This document shows positions 53,205 through 61,962 of a DNA stretch of 64,000 nt, in pieces. Numbering within the stretch: position 1 is the stretch's first letter; every line of letters begins with the position of its first letter. A program made the position numbers and the translations under genes. Source of the DNA: GCA-003244245 sp050699515 (GTDB taxonomy: Bacteria > Actinomycetota > Actinomycetes > Mycobacteriales > Pseudonocardiaceae). The notes under the pieces were generated by a model. It made no database searches. It was not told the origin of the DNA and was given only the letters and a program-made list of their open reading frames with translations. The stretch covers positions 16,861 through 80,860 of the forward strand of contig JBOHFF010000116.1 in assembly GCA_050699515.1 (NCBI GenBank), in the 5' to 3' direction.

Positions 53205-54182
53205 TCAGCTCTGAGGCAAGAGGGCTGTGGTCGTTGCGCGGGCGAGGATGGCTTGGGTGAGGGCCGACAGGCCGAACCGGTTCCAGTGGGAGATCACGAT
53301 GTGGGTGCAGACCGCCCGGAGCCCGCGGTCCAGGCGGCCTTGGGTAGCCGCGTCGGCAAGCTGGCAGCCGGCGGTCTCGAACGCGGCGAGCCAGGGTGCG
53401 GCGTGCGCGATCGGGCCACCGGGTGCGAACAGCGCGCTGTCGGGCAGGTCTGGGATGGCCAGCAAGGTGCGCACGTTGTCCGCCAGCTGCTCGATGCGGG
53501 CGGTGTCGGCGTCGGCTGGGGCGGGTCGGAGCCGGGCCACCCGGTCGAACACGTCGCCACGTTCGAACCAGTCCAGTCCTGCCGCACACAGCAGACCACT
53601 GATCAGCAGGATCGACAGTTCGCGTCGGCCGAGGCCCGGAGCGTCGTGGCGGGCGTAGTCGAGGACGCCGCGAGCGTCGGCGGTGAACAGGTCGTGGGCA
53701 GCGTGCATCCCGGCAAGCCCGCCGAACGCGGCGAACTCCGGCTCGTAGACCGTTGGCCACCAGCGGGAGAGTATCCCGGCGTCGGTCAGCTCCTCGAGCA
53801 TCTGGTCGACGGCCGCGATGTCCGCGCCGTGCAGGCGCAGCCGCCAGCAGGGGTGCTTGCGCAGGAACCACCATCCGGCCACGGATCCACCGGCCTGCAG
53901 CTGGTCCAAGCGCGGCCGGAGCTGCGTAGCGGCCACCGTCTCGGCGATGCTCCAGTCGGGGAATTGGACGCGCACCTGGTACCAGTCGTGCTCTGCGCGT
54001 CGGTCCAGCGCGGCGAGCCCGGCGGCCTGATAGACGTGCAGCGCTTCGCGGAGATCGGCCGCGTCCAGGCCGCTGCCAGCCGCGGTGGCTTCCAGGTCGG
54101 CGCCCGTGAGCACCGCGAGCACCCCGGCCGCGACCTGATGAGGCGAGGTGGTGGTCAGGTGATCAGTAGGCATGCGTCCCAT
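53205..54182 (-). CDS. Thiopeptide-type bacteriocin biosynthesis (SpaB_C) protein
   Basis: A 325-residue protein whose main part (DWYQVRVQFPDWSIAETVAATQLRPRLDQLQAGGSVAGWWFLRKHPCWRLRLHG) matches the C-terminal elimination/lyase-type domain of LanB-like dehydratases, found alone in many actinobacterial RiPP loci. An N-terminal 50-residue Ala/Leu-rich helical region precedes it. The full LanB glutamylation domain and an obvious precursor peptide are not present nearby. ATG at 54182. Confidence 0.83.
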   Translation of the reverse strand: MGRMPTDHLTTTSPHQVAAGVLAVLTGADLEATAAGSGLDAADLREALHVYQAAGLAALDRRAEHDWYQVRVQFPDWSIAETVAATQLRPRLDQLQAGGSVAGWWFLRKHPCWRLRLHGADIAAVDQMLEELTDAGILSRWWPTVYEPEFAAFGGLAGMHAAHDLFTADARGVLDYARHDAPGLGRRELSILLISGLLCAAGLDWFERGDVFDRVARLRPAPADADTARIEQLADNVRTLLAIPDLPDSALFAPGGPIAHAAPWLAAFETAGCQLADAATQGRLDRGLRAVCTHIVISHWNRFGLSALTQAILARATTTALLPQS

Positions 54183-54305
54183 CCCGATCGCGGCGGCGTC
54201 GTGTGCCGCGTGGTCTCCAGCGTGCTCTGGTGCACGGCCGCTCGGGATGGCCTCAGTTTGGTGTGCCTTGGCGTGCGTTCACGGTTCACCAGTACTGGGT
54301 CGTGC

Positions 54306-55508
54306 TCATCGGGTCTGCGCCGCCAACGCGTCCGCTATGGATGCTTCGCTGGCTTTCACCGATTCCATGAGATCGTCGAGTATGCCGGTGGGAACTGTTC
54401 CGCGTCCCAGGCCGGAAGCATGGACGATGTCCGTGAGTGCCCGTAAATTCGCAGGAGCTATTTGCGAGTGGCACGCCTGGTGTGATAAGGCGGCACGGGC
54501 AGCGTAGGCGTCGGTGGATTCCAGGGCATCGCGAATTACTACGTGGGCGACTTGCGGTGTTGCATTGGCGTCCGCAGCAAGGTCGAGGACGCAGAGTCCG
54601 AGGTGTACCCGGAAGACGGTGTGCTCAGGCGCCGGTTCGAGCCGGAGGTATCGGTTCACCATTTCGGTGATGTCGGGGTCGGTGTGCGGGTCGGCCAGCC
54701 TGCGGCACAGGACTGTCAGGCAGGCGGCGACGGCTTCCTCCCACGGGGTGGGGGTAAGGGTGCTGGCCAGTATGCTGCGGGCGGCGTCGACGTCGTGACC
54801 TGCGGCGTGGGCGAGGATCGCGACTTGGCGGCCGTCCAGAAGTCGCTGGCCGATGCCGTGGTGCTGCTGGGCGTGCTGGAGTGCCTGGGCCCATCGCCCT
54901 GCCCGGCTCAGGGCCCGGGTGCCGTCGGAGAGCAGGACCGACCACAGCCATCGGATGACCTCACGGTGATCGTCACCATAGCCGAGGAGGTGACCGAAAC
55001 TGACCTTCCTTCCGTCGATGACGGCCTCCGCCCGGGAGGTGACCGCTTCGAATAATGCTGCGAGTAGCTGGGAGGCAGTGGTGCCTTCTCCGTCGCGGAT
55101 GAGGAGACGGGCGAGGTTGATCAGAGGCTGCACGGCGAGTTTCGCCGTCGCCGCGTCGAGGGACCGGGCGGTGCGGAAGATCTCGAATTGCTGCCAGCAC
55201 AGGTTGTGGGCCAGAGCGGGTATGCCGCAATCGCTGAGGATCAACGCGGTCAGGTTGTGTGCTTCGCCCGCGCGGACGAGCGAGTCGTCGGTGCGCTGGG
55301 CGGCCAGGTCGGCCAGGTGGCGGACGCGTGCGACGCGGAGCTCCAGCGCCCGGCATACCGGCTTGGTGTGCGGAACCAGCGGGAACCGCTGCGCCATCAT
55401 GGCGTGCAGGTCCAACGCTGGTCTGGTCCGGTCTTGCTCACCTTGGTCGGGCCTGCCTGATTCCGGGGCGCCCGCGGAGGTCCGGAGGAACCAGGGCATC
55501 TGGCTCAT
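54306..55508 (-). CDS. Helical-repeat protein of unknown function
   Basis: A 400-residue, largely helical protein (ALELRVARVRHLADLAAQRTDDSLVRAGEAHNLTALILSDCG; ALSRAGRWAQALQHAQQHHG) with TPR-like solenoid character, but no helix-turn-helix that I can see. Proteins of this kind often accompany XRE regulators and nucleoside or RiPP clusters in Streptomyces relatives. Divergent from the small gene at 55581. Function unknown. Confidence 0.75.
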   Translation of the reverse strand: MSQMPWFLRTSAGAPESGRPDQGEQDRTRPALDLHAMMAQRFPLVPHTKPVCRALELRVARVRHLADLAAQRTDDSLVRAGEAHNLTALILSDCGIPALAHNLCWQQFEIFRTARSLDAATAKLAVQPLINLARLLIRDGEGTTASQLLAALFEAVTSRAEAVIDGRKVSFGHLLGYGDDHREVIRWLWSVLLSDGTRALSRAGRWAQALQHAQQHHGIGQRLLDGRQVAILAHAAGHDVDAARSILASTLTPTPWEEAVAACLTVLCRRLADPHTDPDITEMVNRYLRLEPAPEHTVFRVHLGLCVLDLAADANATPQVAHVVIRDALESTDAYAARAALSHQACHSQIAPANLRALTDIVHASGLGRGTVPTGILDDLMESVKASEASIADALAAQTR

Positions 55509-55580
55509 GGTTGACCGGCCTCCTGCCCTGGGTCGGTGAGTCGGCGGTCTGGATGGTCACCGGGAATCGCTCACCAGGCG

Positions 55581-55901
55581 ATGGTGATCGACGTGTGCGG
55601 GCGCGCGATGCGTGCCCCGGTGTTACTGGGATCGCTGGGGTTGCCAGCCCGGTGGGCCGAGCTGCTGCCGGTTCCGGCCACCGTCTCGGTGCGCTCGTAC
55701 CGCGCTGACTGGTCGCCGACGCTGGGCCTGTCCTATGCCGCCGTCATCGACCGCGACGCGCCGCTCGGTGGAGAACGGGGCCAGCCGCCGAGGTGGTTCG
55801 ACCTGGACGAGAAGTGGGAGAGCACGTTTCCCCAGGACCGCGACCGCCTCCGTGCACACGTGCACCGTTTGGCGGTCGAGCACTCGGTCGCCGATCGCTG
55901 A
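55581..55901 (+). CDS. Small protein of unknown function
   Basis: A 106-residue protein from ATG 55581 (VIDVCGRAMRAPVLLGSLGLPARWAELLPVPATVSVRSYRADWSPTLGLSYAAVID...). Balanced composition and regular codon use suggest a real gene; no domain recognised. It faces the Nudix gene in the same direction with a 240-bp gap. An upstream in-frame ATG at 55536 is possible. Confidence 0.5.
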   Translation: MVIDVCGRAMRAPVLLGSLGLPARWAELLPVPATVSVRSYRADWSPTLGLSYAAVIDRDAPLGGERGQPPRWFDLDEKWESTFPQDRDRLRAHVHRLAVEHSVADR

Positions 55902-56141
55902 CTCCAGCCGCTGGTGCACGATCAGTCGGCCTGGTGGCACGCCCTGAACGAACCTACTCGGAGACCTGCCGCTTGTTGCCCGGCGTGGCATGCGTGCACC
56001 GGCTCACGCCCAGCTTATAGAGTACGGAACTCCTCGTACGCCATGCGCTTTCTACGGAGCTGACTATGTCGCGTCTCGTCGTTCACATCCGAGCAGGAAA
56101 TCCCGGAGAGTTGCGCTCTCGGGCTGGTGTGGGGGCGACCC

Positions 56142-56702
56142 ATGGCGATCAGTGACGCGGACATCTCGAGCGCGTTTTCCGCCTACCTCGAGCGCTACCC
56201 GGACGAGGCCGAGCAGCTGTCCGAGCCGATGCAACTGCTGCGTCAAGGAGCGAATTTCGCCTCGCGGCGGACCTTCCCGATGCACGTGACTGTCGGCGCG
56301 CTCCTGGTCCGCAACGACGCCGAGATCCTGCTTGTCGAGCACCGCGCATACGGGATCACGTTGCAGCCTGGAGGCCACCTCGAGCCGACCGACACCACGC
56401 TGATCGACGCGGCAGTGCGCGAGTTGGCGGAGGAGACCGGTCTTGACCCCGGCAAGGTCTTCCTAGCGTCCCAGACCCCCATCTACATCGAGTACGGCAG
56501 GGTTCCGGCACGACCGTTGAAGGACGAGCCGGAGCATTTCCACCTCGACGTCGGGTACTCCTTCACGACGGCGCAGGCGGACGTGGGGGACATTCAGGAG
56601 TCCGAGGTGACGGGTGCTGCCTGGTATCCGCTCGCCGTGGCCGAGCGCCTTGTCGGGCCCCGCATCGCGCGAGCGGTCAGCGCGCCGGCCCGGATCGGTT
56701 GA
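56142..56702 (+). CDS. Nudix hydrolase
   Basis: A 186-residue Nudix protein. The catalytic box GGHLEPTDTTLIDAAVRELAEETGL (residues about 81-105) has the REL..EE core but one extra residue before it compared with the G-x5-E-x7-REUxEExGU pattern. A substrate could be a nucleotide derivative or pterin triphosphate; neither is shown. The N-terminal 55 residues are helical. Start ATG at 56142. It is the only forward-strand gene beside the reverse operon. Confidence 0.85.
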   Translation: MAISDADISSAFSAYLERYPDEAEQLSEPMQLLRQGANFASRRTFPMHVTVGALLVRNDAEILLVEHRAYGITLQPGGHLEPTDTTLIDAAVRELAEETGLDPGKVFLASQTPIYIEYGRVPARPLKDEPEHFHLDVGYSFTTAQADVGDIQESEVTGAAWYPLAVAERLVGPRIARAVSAPARIG

Positions 56703-56864
56703 CTGGGCCTATTTGAACGCTCCCGGTCGGCAGCAGCGCCGGATCACGGTGTGGACCGGACGAGGCTCTGCGGTCGTTGGTTGGTCGCGGCCTTGTCGAG
56801 CCGAACGCGGGAGCCTTGACGGCCGCAGTCCTCAGCCGATGTCGGACGCGTGGCGGGTGACGAC

Positions 56865-57497
56865 TCACTCGAAGGACGGTTTCCGGGCACGGCTCCGCTT
56901 GAGCTCGAAGAAGCCGTCCGTGCCGGCGACCATGACCAGGCCGTCCCAGAGTCGTCCGGCAGCTTCACCTCGGGGGGCTGGCGTGACCACAGGGCCGAAC
57001 AGGGCCGTGCCGCCGATGCGGAGAACGGGCGTACCGACATCGAGACCGACCTCGTTGAACGCCTCGTCGTGCGAGTCCGTGATGAGCTGATCGAGCTCCG
57101 TACTGGTGGCGGCCGCGGCGAGCGAATCGGGCAGGCCCACCACCGCGAGAGCCTCTGTGATGACGGTGGGATCGTCGCGACGTTTTTGGTTGTGCAGCCG
57201 GGTGCCGATGGCGGTGTACAGCGGTCCGAGGACGCCGCTGCCACCGTGCTCAGCAGCCGCTGCGCAGACCCGCACCGGACCCCACGCCTTCGTCATCAGC
57301 TCCCGGTAATTCTCGCTGAGGCCCTTGCCCTCGCGCTGGACGAGGTTCAGGTAAGCCAGCGACATGATCCGCCAATCGGCGCGCACTGGTCGAACCTGCT
57401 CGACCTCCAGAAGCCAGCGCGAGGTGATCCACGCCCAGGGGCACAGCGGATCGAACCAGAACGGGACCTCGTCGCGGCCCGACTGTTCCTTGATCAT
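56865..57497 (-). CDS. DsbA-family, Rv2466c-like protein with CPWA active site
   Basis: About 210 residues matching the mycothiol-dependent nitroreductase Rv2466c along its length (FWFDPLCPWAWITSRWLLEVEQVRPV; AWGPVRVCAAAAEHG; GLDVGTPVLRIGGTALFGPV; FFELKRSRARKPSFE). The thioredoxin-like CPWC of that enzyme is CPWA here, so only the first Cys remains. A monothiol mechanism or loss of activity would follow. ATG at 57497 is preferred; GTG 57509 also possible. Confidence 0.85.
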   Translation of the reverse strand: MIKEQSGRDEVPFWFDPLCPWAWITSRWLLEVEQVRPVRADWRIMSLAYLNLVQREGKGLSENYRELMTKAWGPVRVCAAAAEHGGSGVLGPLYTAIGTRLHNQKRRDDPTVITEALAVVGLPDSLAAAATSTELDQLITDSHDEAFNEVGLDVGTPVLRIGGTALFGPVVTPAPRGEAAGRLWDGLVMVAGTDGFFELKRSRARKPSFE

Positions 57498-57557
57498 CAG
57501 AATGAGCACTGTCCTATCTCAGATCGGGTTTGCATATGCCCTTTCCCGCCGGAAGTC

Positions 57558-58220
57558 CTAGATGTCGAACAATCCACTTTGGACGGGGATGTTGCACCTG
57601 GCCGTGCGCCCCGCCATTTTCACCAGAGCCGCAAGATCGCTGAGCTGAGAAGTCTCGTCCGCAATGCTGACGAGCCGGAAGAACACCTGCGCGGTGACAT
57701 CGACATCGGCGGAGGCCCTGTGGCGAGCCGCCGGCTGCGGGACAGAGAAATGCGCCAGCAGCGTGTCGAGCTTGTAGTTCGGCAGACCTGGAACAATGTG
57801 TTTGGCAAACGGGATCGTGTCGAGAAAGTCAACACGGGCCAGAGCCGGGCAGTGCTCGCGCTGATTGTGGATGGCGTTGGCCTCGGTGGCGGCGTGCTGA
57901 GCCACCAGCAGGTACCGGGTGTCCGCGGTGAATCGCCTATCCAGTGCGCCCAGCGCATCGGCCGGACTGGGTGCCTGCCTCACCTGCTCGGGGGTCAGGC
58001 CGGTCTGGGCCGTATCGGCTGACGTCACCGGCGCGAACGCGGGCGGGCGGATGAGGGATGCGTACCTGCCGACCGTCGTCCACGCGCCTGCCTCGTAGCG
58101 GAGCGCGAGAGCAGCGACTTCGATGGGCTGGGCCGGGTAGCCCGTAGGGGTCGTCGTCTCGAAGTCGATGACCACGAACGTCGTCGCCAGGAAGGCGGAG
58201 TCTTCGGTCAAGCCGCCCAT
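57558..58220 (-). CDS. DEDDh 3'-5' exonuclease (DnaQ-like)
   Basis: A 220-residue exonuclease domain: ExoI DFETT (Asp/Glu pair), ExoII region with VAQHAATEANAI, and ExoIII HRASADVDVTAQVF with the His and Asp. No polymerase or helicase is fused. Metabolic clusters rarely carry such a protein; it may degrade nucleic acid for substrate, or be unrelated cargo. Confidence 0.82.
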   Translation of the reverse strand: MGGLTEDSAFLATTFVVIDFETTTPTGYPAQPIEVAALALRYEAGAWTTVGRYASLIRPPAFAPVTSADTAQTGLTPEQVRQAPSPADALGALDRRFTADTRYLLVAQHAATEANAIHNQREHCPALARVDFLDTIPFAKHIVPGLPNYKLDTLLAHFSVPQPAARHRASADVDVTAQVFFRLVSIADETSQLSDLAALVKMAGRTARCNIPVQSGLFDI

Positions 58221-58321
58221 ATATCAACCGTTCTCGTAGGTTCCGTGGCGACCCGCGACCCGCGACCCGCGCCCGCCACATCGAGGAGAGCATGCCCGAG
58301 CCCTGCTTCCGTGCTGCTCCG

Positions 58322-59287
58322 TCACTGACCGATGAGGCGAGCAACGGCCTGCGTGGCGGTCTGCAGGTCCGGCGCGCGCCAGAGGCGCTCGCCTGTCCAG
58401 GTCTCGCTCAGGGACCGGTACAGGTCCGACATCACCGGCAGGAACTCGGGCGGGAGTGGTGCCGGCCGCGGCCACCGGCTCCTGGGCACGCCCTCGGCGA
58501 GCAGCCTGCTGACCGGCACCTCGAGCCCGTTGTCCACGTACCAGTTCCGGATAACCTGCTTGCCGCAGTGCACGCCGTTGAACATCAGGCGGCTTTCGTC
58601 CGGTGTACCGGGGCTGTCGGCAAGCACGAGGTTCGCATCGCTCGATACCAGGAACTCGACCTTGCCGTCGCAGTGACACAGCCCGCGCTCGCGTGCGTGC
58701 CCGGTCAGCACCTCGCTGACGGTGACGGTGTTATCGCGCATCGCCTGGAACTGCTCGTCGCTCAGGCCGGCGAGGCGCTGGGCCTCGGGCCCGCTGATGA
58801 ACCGGTTGACGTCTTCTCGCGTCGTCGCGTACTCGATGAGCGGATGCTGCAGCGTTTCGCCGACGGCGGGAATGCCGCGGAGCCCGACATCGGCCGGTGT
58901 CAGCGCGCCGGATGCGAGCCGGCGGTGAACGGAGCTTCCTTGGGGTAGCTCGTTTCGGAAGAGGACCTGCACGGGAATGAGGTAGTTTCCAGCGTCCGGG
59001 GTGAGCGGACCGGCGTCCGGGTCCGGGACACGCGCGAGAGCGAACTCGATCCGATTCGGGGCGATGAACCGGCGGAAATGAGTGTGCACGCCCGCCGCCT
59101 CCAACATGGTGAAGTTGAAGGCGGCCATGCGGCAGATCGCCTCGCCTTTGCCGGGGATCAGGTCCGGCATCCTGCCGTAGTGGAATACCGTGTAGTTGTC
59201 CGTGTACTCGAAGATTCCGACACCCTCCCTCGTTGCCGTGGGAGGTTCGATGATCTCCAGGTTCTTGGTCGAGTGCAGGACGGGCAT
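58322..59287 (-). CDS. PurC-like SAICAR synthetase homologue
   Basis: About 321 residues with the PurC pattern: GIFEYTDNYTVFHYGRMPDLIPGKGEAICRMAAFNFTML near the start, IAPNRIEF, VLFRNELPQGSSVHRRL and late CDGKVEFLVSSDANLVLADSPGTPDESRLMF. PurC joins a carboxylate to aspartate using ATP. Here it is outside any purine operon and followed by pathway-like genes, so it may ligate an amino acid to a different carboxylate. ATG at 59287 or 59290. Confidence 0.8.
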   Translation of the reverse strand: MPVLHSTKNLEIIEPPTATREGVGIFEYTDNYTVFHYGRMPDLIPGKGEAICRMAAFNFTMLEAAGVHTHFRRFIAPNRIEFALARVPDPDAGPLTPDAGNYLIPVQVLFRNELPQGSSVHRRLASGALTPADVGLRGIPAVGETLQHPLIEYATTREDVNRFISGPEAQRLAGLSDEQFQAMRDNTVTVSEVLTGHARERGLCHCDGKVEFLVSSDANLVLADSPGTPDESRLMFNGVHCGKQVIRNWYVDNGLEVPVSRLLAEGVPRSRWPRPAPLPPEFLPVMSDLYRSLSETWTGERLWRAPDLQTATQAVARLIGQ

Positions 59288-59317
59288 CATGCTCCCTGGT
59301 GCGACGGCCTCGTGCCG

Positions 59318-59995
59318 TCATCTGGCGGATCTGCTGATCGTGGCGGTGTCGTGGTTGGGGGCCAGGTGGCCGTCGATCACCGTGATCACCTGCATTCCGG
59401 CCGCGCGGGCGGAGGTGACGCCGTCGGGAGCGTCGTCGACGGCGAGGCAGCGGTCCGACGCAACGTCGAGGCGGCGGGCAGCCTCGACGAACAGGTCGGG
59501 GGCTGGCTTGCCGTGCGTGACGTCCTCTCGTGCGACGACAGCTGCGAACTCGTCCAGCAGGCCCAGAGCCTCGATCCCGGGATGGACAAGAAGTCGGCTG
59601 GCTCCCGACGCCACGGCGCAGGGCAGTCCAGCACGGCGAGCGGCGCGCAGGAGCGAGACGACGCACGCGATGGGGGTGATGCTGTGCACGGTGGCTAGCA
59701 GATGGGTACGGCTGTGTCGGATGATCTCGTCGTGGGGCAGCTGCTGGCCGCCCGGGAGCGCGGTCAGCAGGTCGTGGATGGACAGGCCGACGTGGTGGCG
59801 ATACCAGTCGTGGTCCAGGTCGAGGCCGTGTGGCTGCAGCGCCGCTCGCAGCGCCTGCTCGTGACTGGCGGTCGTGTCGGCGAGGGTGCCGTCGAAGTCG
59901 AGGATCAGGGCTTCGACGCTGTCGGGAATCGCGGGCACGCAGCTCCTCGCTGGAGCTGGGTCCGGGCCGGTCGAAGGGCGGGCCGTCTGGTTCAT
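59318..59995 (-). CDS. HAD-family phosphatase (beta-phosphoglucomutase type)
   Basis: A 225-residue HAD hydrolase: motif I LDFDGTLADT, cap domain, motif II VASGAS, motif III Lys in HGKPAPDLF, and motif IV VDDAPDG. ATG 59995 overlaps the upstream kinase stop as ATGA, so kinase and phosphatase are coupled. Probably removes a phosphate from a small intermediate. Confidence 0.86.
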   Translation of the reverse strand: MNQTARPSTGPDPAPARSCVPAIPDSVEALILDFDGTLADTTASHEQALRAALQPHGLDLDHDWYRHHVGLSIHDLLTALPGGQQLPHDEIIRHSRTHLLATVHSITPIACVVSLLRAARRAGLPCAVASGASRLLVHPGIEALGLLDEFAAVVAREDVTHGKPAPDLFVEAARRLDVASDRCLAVDDAPDGVTSARAAGMQVITVIDGHLAPNHDTATISRSAR

Positions 59996-60747
59996 GCCGG
60001 CGCCGAGTCCGCGCGTTGGCCGCAGCACATGCACCGGGCCCCGGGGCACTGCCACGGCTCGCGCAAGCAGCCCAGATCGGTCCTGGCGCCGTGGATCCAT
60101 GCCCGGATCTGCTCGGCTGCCTCGTGCTCGCCGACGCTGCGCCGGTCGACGACTCGGTAGCGTGTCGGATCAGTGGCGGCGACCCGCTCGTAGAGGGCGG
60201 CCGCGTCGCGCATGAACGTGACCTGCTCGGTCGTGATGACGCACTGGTCGCGCCGCTGCGCGCGCACAACGGCCTGTGCGGCGGCGTCGGTGACGAGGAT
60301 CGTGAGGTCGGGCAGGGGCCGGTAGGAGGACGCGAGGTCCAGCAGGGCGGTCGCCGTCTGAAGGGCAGCGTCCGGGTTGTCGGGGTGCAGCAGCAGCGCT
60401 TGGCACACCGCCGTGGTGTCGACGCTGCGGCCCTCCACGACGGCACGTCCGCTAGCCAGCTCGGGTACGACGGTGTCCAGGTCATGGCGCTTGATGGCCA
60501 GCAGGATCAGAGCCTCGGCCAGGGGAGCGCCCCCGCGCAGGAACGGATCCCCTGCGCTGGCCTCGCGCAGCGAGCGAAGCAGAGCCTTGCCCAGTCCCGG
60601 GTGCCCGTTCGCCCGCTGGGAGAACCCGTCGAGCATCAGCGGCTTGTCGTCGAGGGTTTCGATGGCTCGTTTGGTCAGATACGTCTTGCCGACTCCGTTG
60701 ATGCCCTCGGCGGAGATCAGCGGGCCGCGGGTGCAGGAATATGGCAT
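59992..60747 (-). CDS. Thymidylate-kinase-like P-loop kinase (copy 2)
   Basis: A 251-residue protein with P-loop AEGINGVGKTYLTKRAIE and ASGRAVVEGRSVDTTAVCQALLLHPDNPDAA. The matching segment of the kinase at 62986 reads IIEDRSVDSVAVYQAAILCSQHPE, so the two are paralogues. A C-terminal Cys-rich tail (GCLREPWQCPGARCMCCGQ) is unusual and could bind a metal. ATG at 60747. The real substrate is probably not dTMP. Confidence 0.8.
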   Translation of the reverse strand: MPYSCTRGPLISAEGINGVGKTYLTKRAIETLDDKPLMLDGFSQRANGHPGLGKALLRSLREASAGDPFLRGGAPLAEALILLAIKRHDLDTVVPELASGRAVVEGRSVDTTAVCQALLLHPDNPDAALQTATALLDLASSYRPLPDLTILVTDAAAQAVVRAQRRDQCVITTEQVTFMRDAAALYERVAATDPTRYRVVDRRSVGEHEAAEQIRAWIHGARTDLGCLREPWQCPGARCMCCGQRADSAPA

Positions 60748-60852
60748 ACTGGTGTGATCGTCATGCGGCAGAATCCGTTCGGGGACAAGGACAGGGCGCT
60801 GCCAGGAGGGTCGTTCCGGAGGGATTTGTCGGTGCTGGTTCCGGGGCGTCGG

Positions 60853-61962
60853 TCACGGGGCCCATGCGGTGGCCTCGCGGGCGATGACGGCGGCGTAGCG
60901 GTCGAGCGTGGTCTCGGTGTCGCGTTCGGTGAGAACGACGGCGAGCGTGTGGTCGAGGATCTGAGCGGCGCCGCGGCAAGGCCGGTCAGAGCTGGTGAAC
61001 ATGGGCCGGGTGTCGCAGGACACGAGCCGGAAACTGCCGGTGGAGCTCGGTACTCCCTGCTGCGCGAGGTGTTCGACGAACGCCCGGGGGTTCGGCAGGT
61101 CGATGTGCAGCAGCGGGGCGAAGCCGTTCCACTCCTCGCCCGCAGCTGGAGCGAGGGCGACCAGACCGGGTGTCTGCTCCGTGGCATGCAGCAAATGGCG
61201 GGTCTGTTCCTGGCGCAGTTCCACCAGGTGTGAGATCCGACGGAGGTTGGCCAGGGCGATCGCGGCCAGGGGTGCGGCGAGGCGAGAGTTGGTCGCCAGG
61301 CGACTCAGCGGGGCTTCGCCCGGAGGAGCCGGCAGCCAGTGGCTGCGGAACGCCCTCGCGTACTCCGCCACCTCGCGGCGGGCGGTGAGCAGGAAGCCGC
61401 CTTCTCCGCTCCACAGGATCTTGCCGTCCTTCATGCTGAAGCAGCCGACAGTGCCCACCGTGCCTGCCCGCTGCCCGTCGCGCGTGGTGCCGGCGGCCTG
61501 CGCGGCGTCCTCGACGACGGCGAGCTCGTGCTCGGAGGCGAACGACGCCAGGGCCGCTGGGTCTCCCATCCGGCCCCACAGGTGCACCGGGATGATCGCC
61601 CGGGTGCGCGAGGTGACCTTCCGGGCTGCGTCGTCGTAATCCAGGTCCAGGGTGGCCGGGTCGCTGTCGACGAACACCGGCGTTGCCCCGAGGGCGTTGA
61701 GGGGCGCCACTGTCATGATGACAGTCAGCGCCGGTACGAGGACTTCGTCGCCTGGGCCGATGCCGCAGGCGGCCAGCGCGGCGTGCAGGGCCGCGGTGCC
61801 GGAGGCGACCGCAACGACATGCGCGACGCCGAACGCCTCGGCCAGTTCGCGCTCCAGTTCTGCGGCGACTGGACCGCCGCTCGGGTCGGGCATCTGCCGG
61901 AGCACCGCGCCGAGCTGATCTTCGAGCGGCTGTGCGCTGCCGGGGGTTTGAGGAATCGTCAT
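60853..61962 (-). CDS. DegT/DnrJ/EryC1/StrS-family aminotransferase
   Basis: A 369-residue PLP aminotransferase. It has the DegT start region (AFGVAHVVAVASGTAALHAAL), Asp and Gln in VEDAAQAAGT, and the PLP Lys in SMKDGKILWSGEGG. These enzymes aminate keto-sugars or similar carbonyl intermediates. ATG 61962 overlaps the radical SAM stop, so they are co-translated. Confidence 0.9.
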   Translation of the reverse strand: MTIPQTPGSAQPLEDQLGAVLRQMPDPSGGPVAAELERELAEAFGVAHVVAVASGTAALHAALAACGIGPGDEVLVPALTVIMTVAPLNALGATPVFVDSDPATLDLDYDDAARKVTSRTRAIIPVHLWGRMGDPAALASFASEHELAVVEDAAQAAGTTRDGQRAGTVGTVGCFSMKDGKILWSGEGGFLLTARREVAEYARAFRSHWLPAPPGEAPLSRLATNSRLAAPLAAIALANLRRISHLVELRQEQTRHLLHATEQTPGLVALAPAAGEEWNGFAPLLHIDLPNPRAFVEHLAQQGVPSSTGSFRLVSCDTRPMFTSSDRPCRGAAQILDHTLAVVLTERDTETTLDRYAAVIAREATAWAP

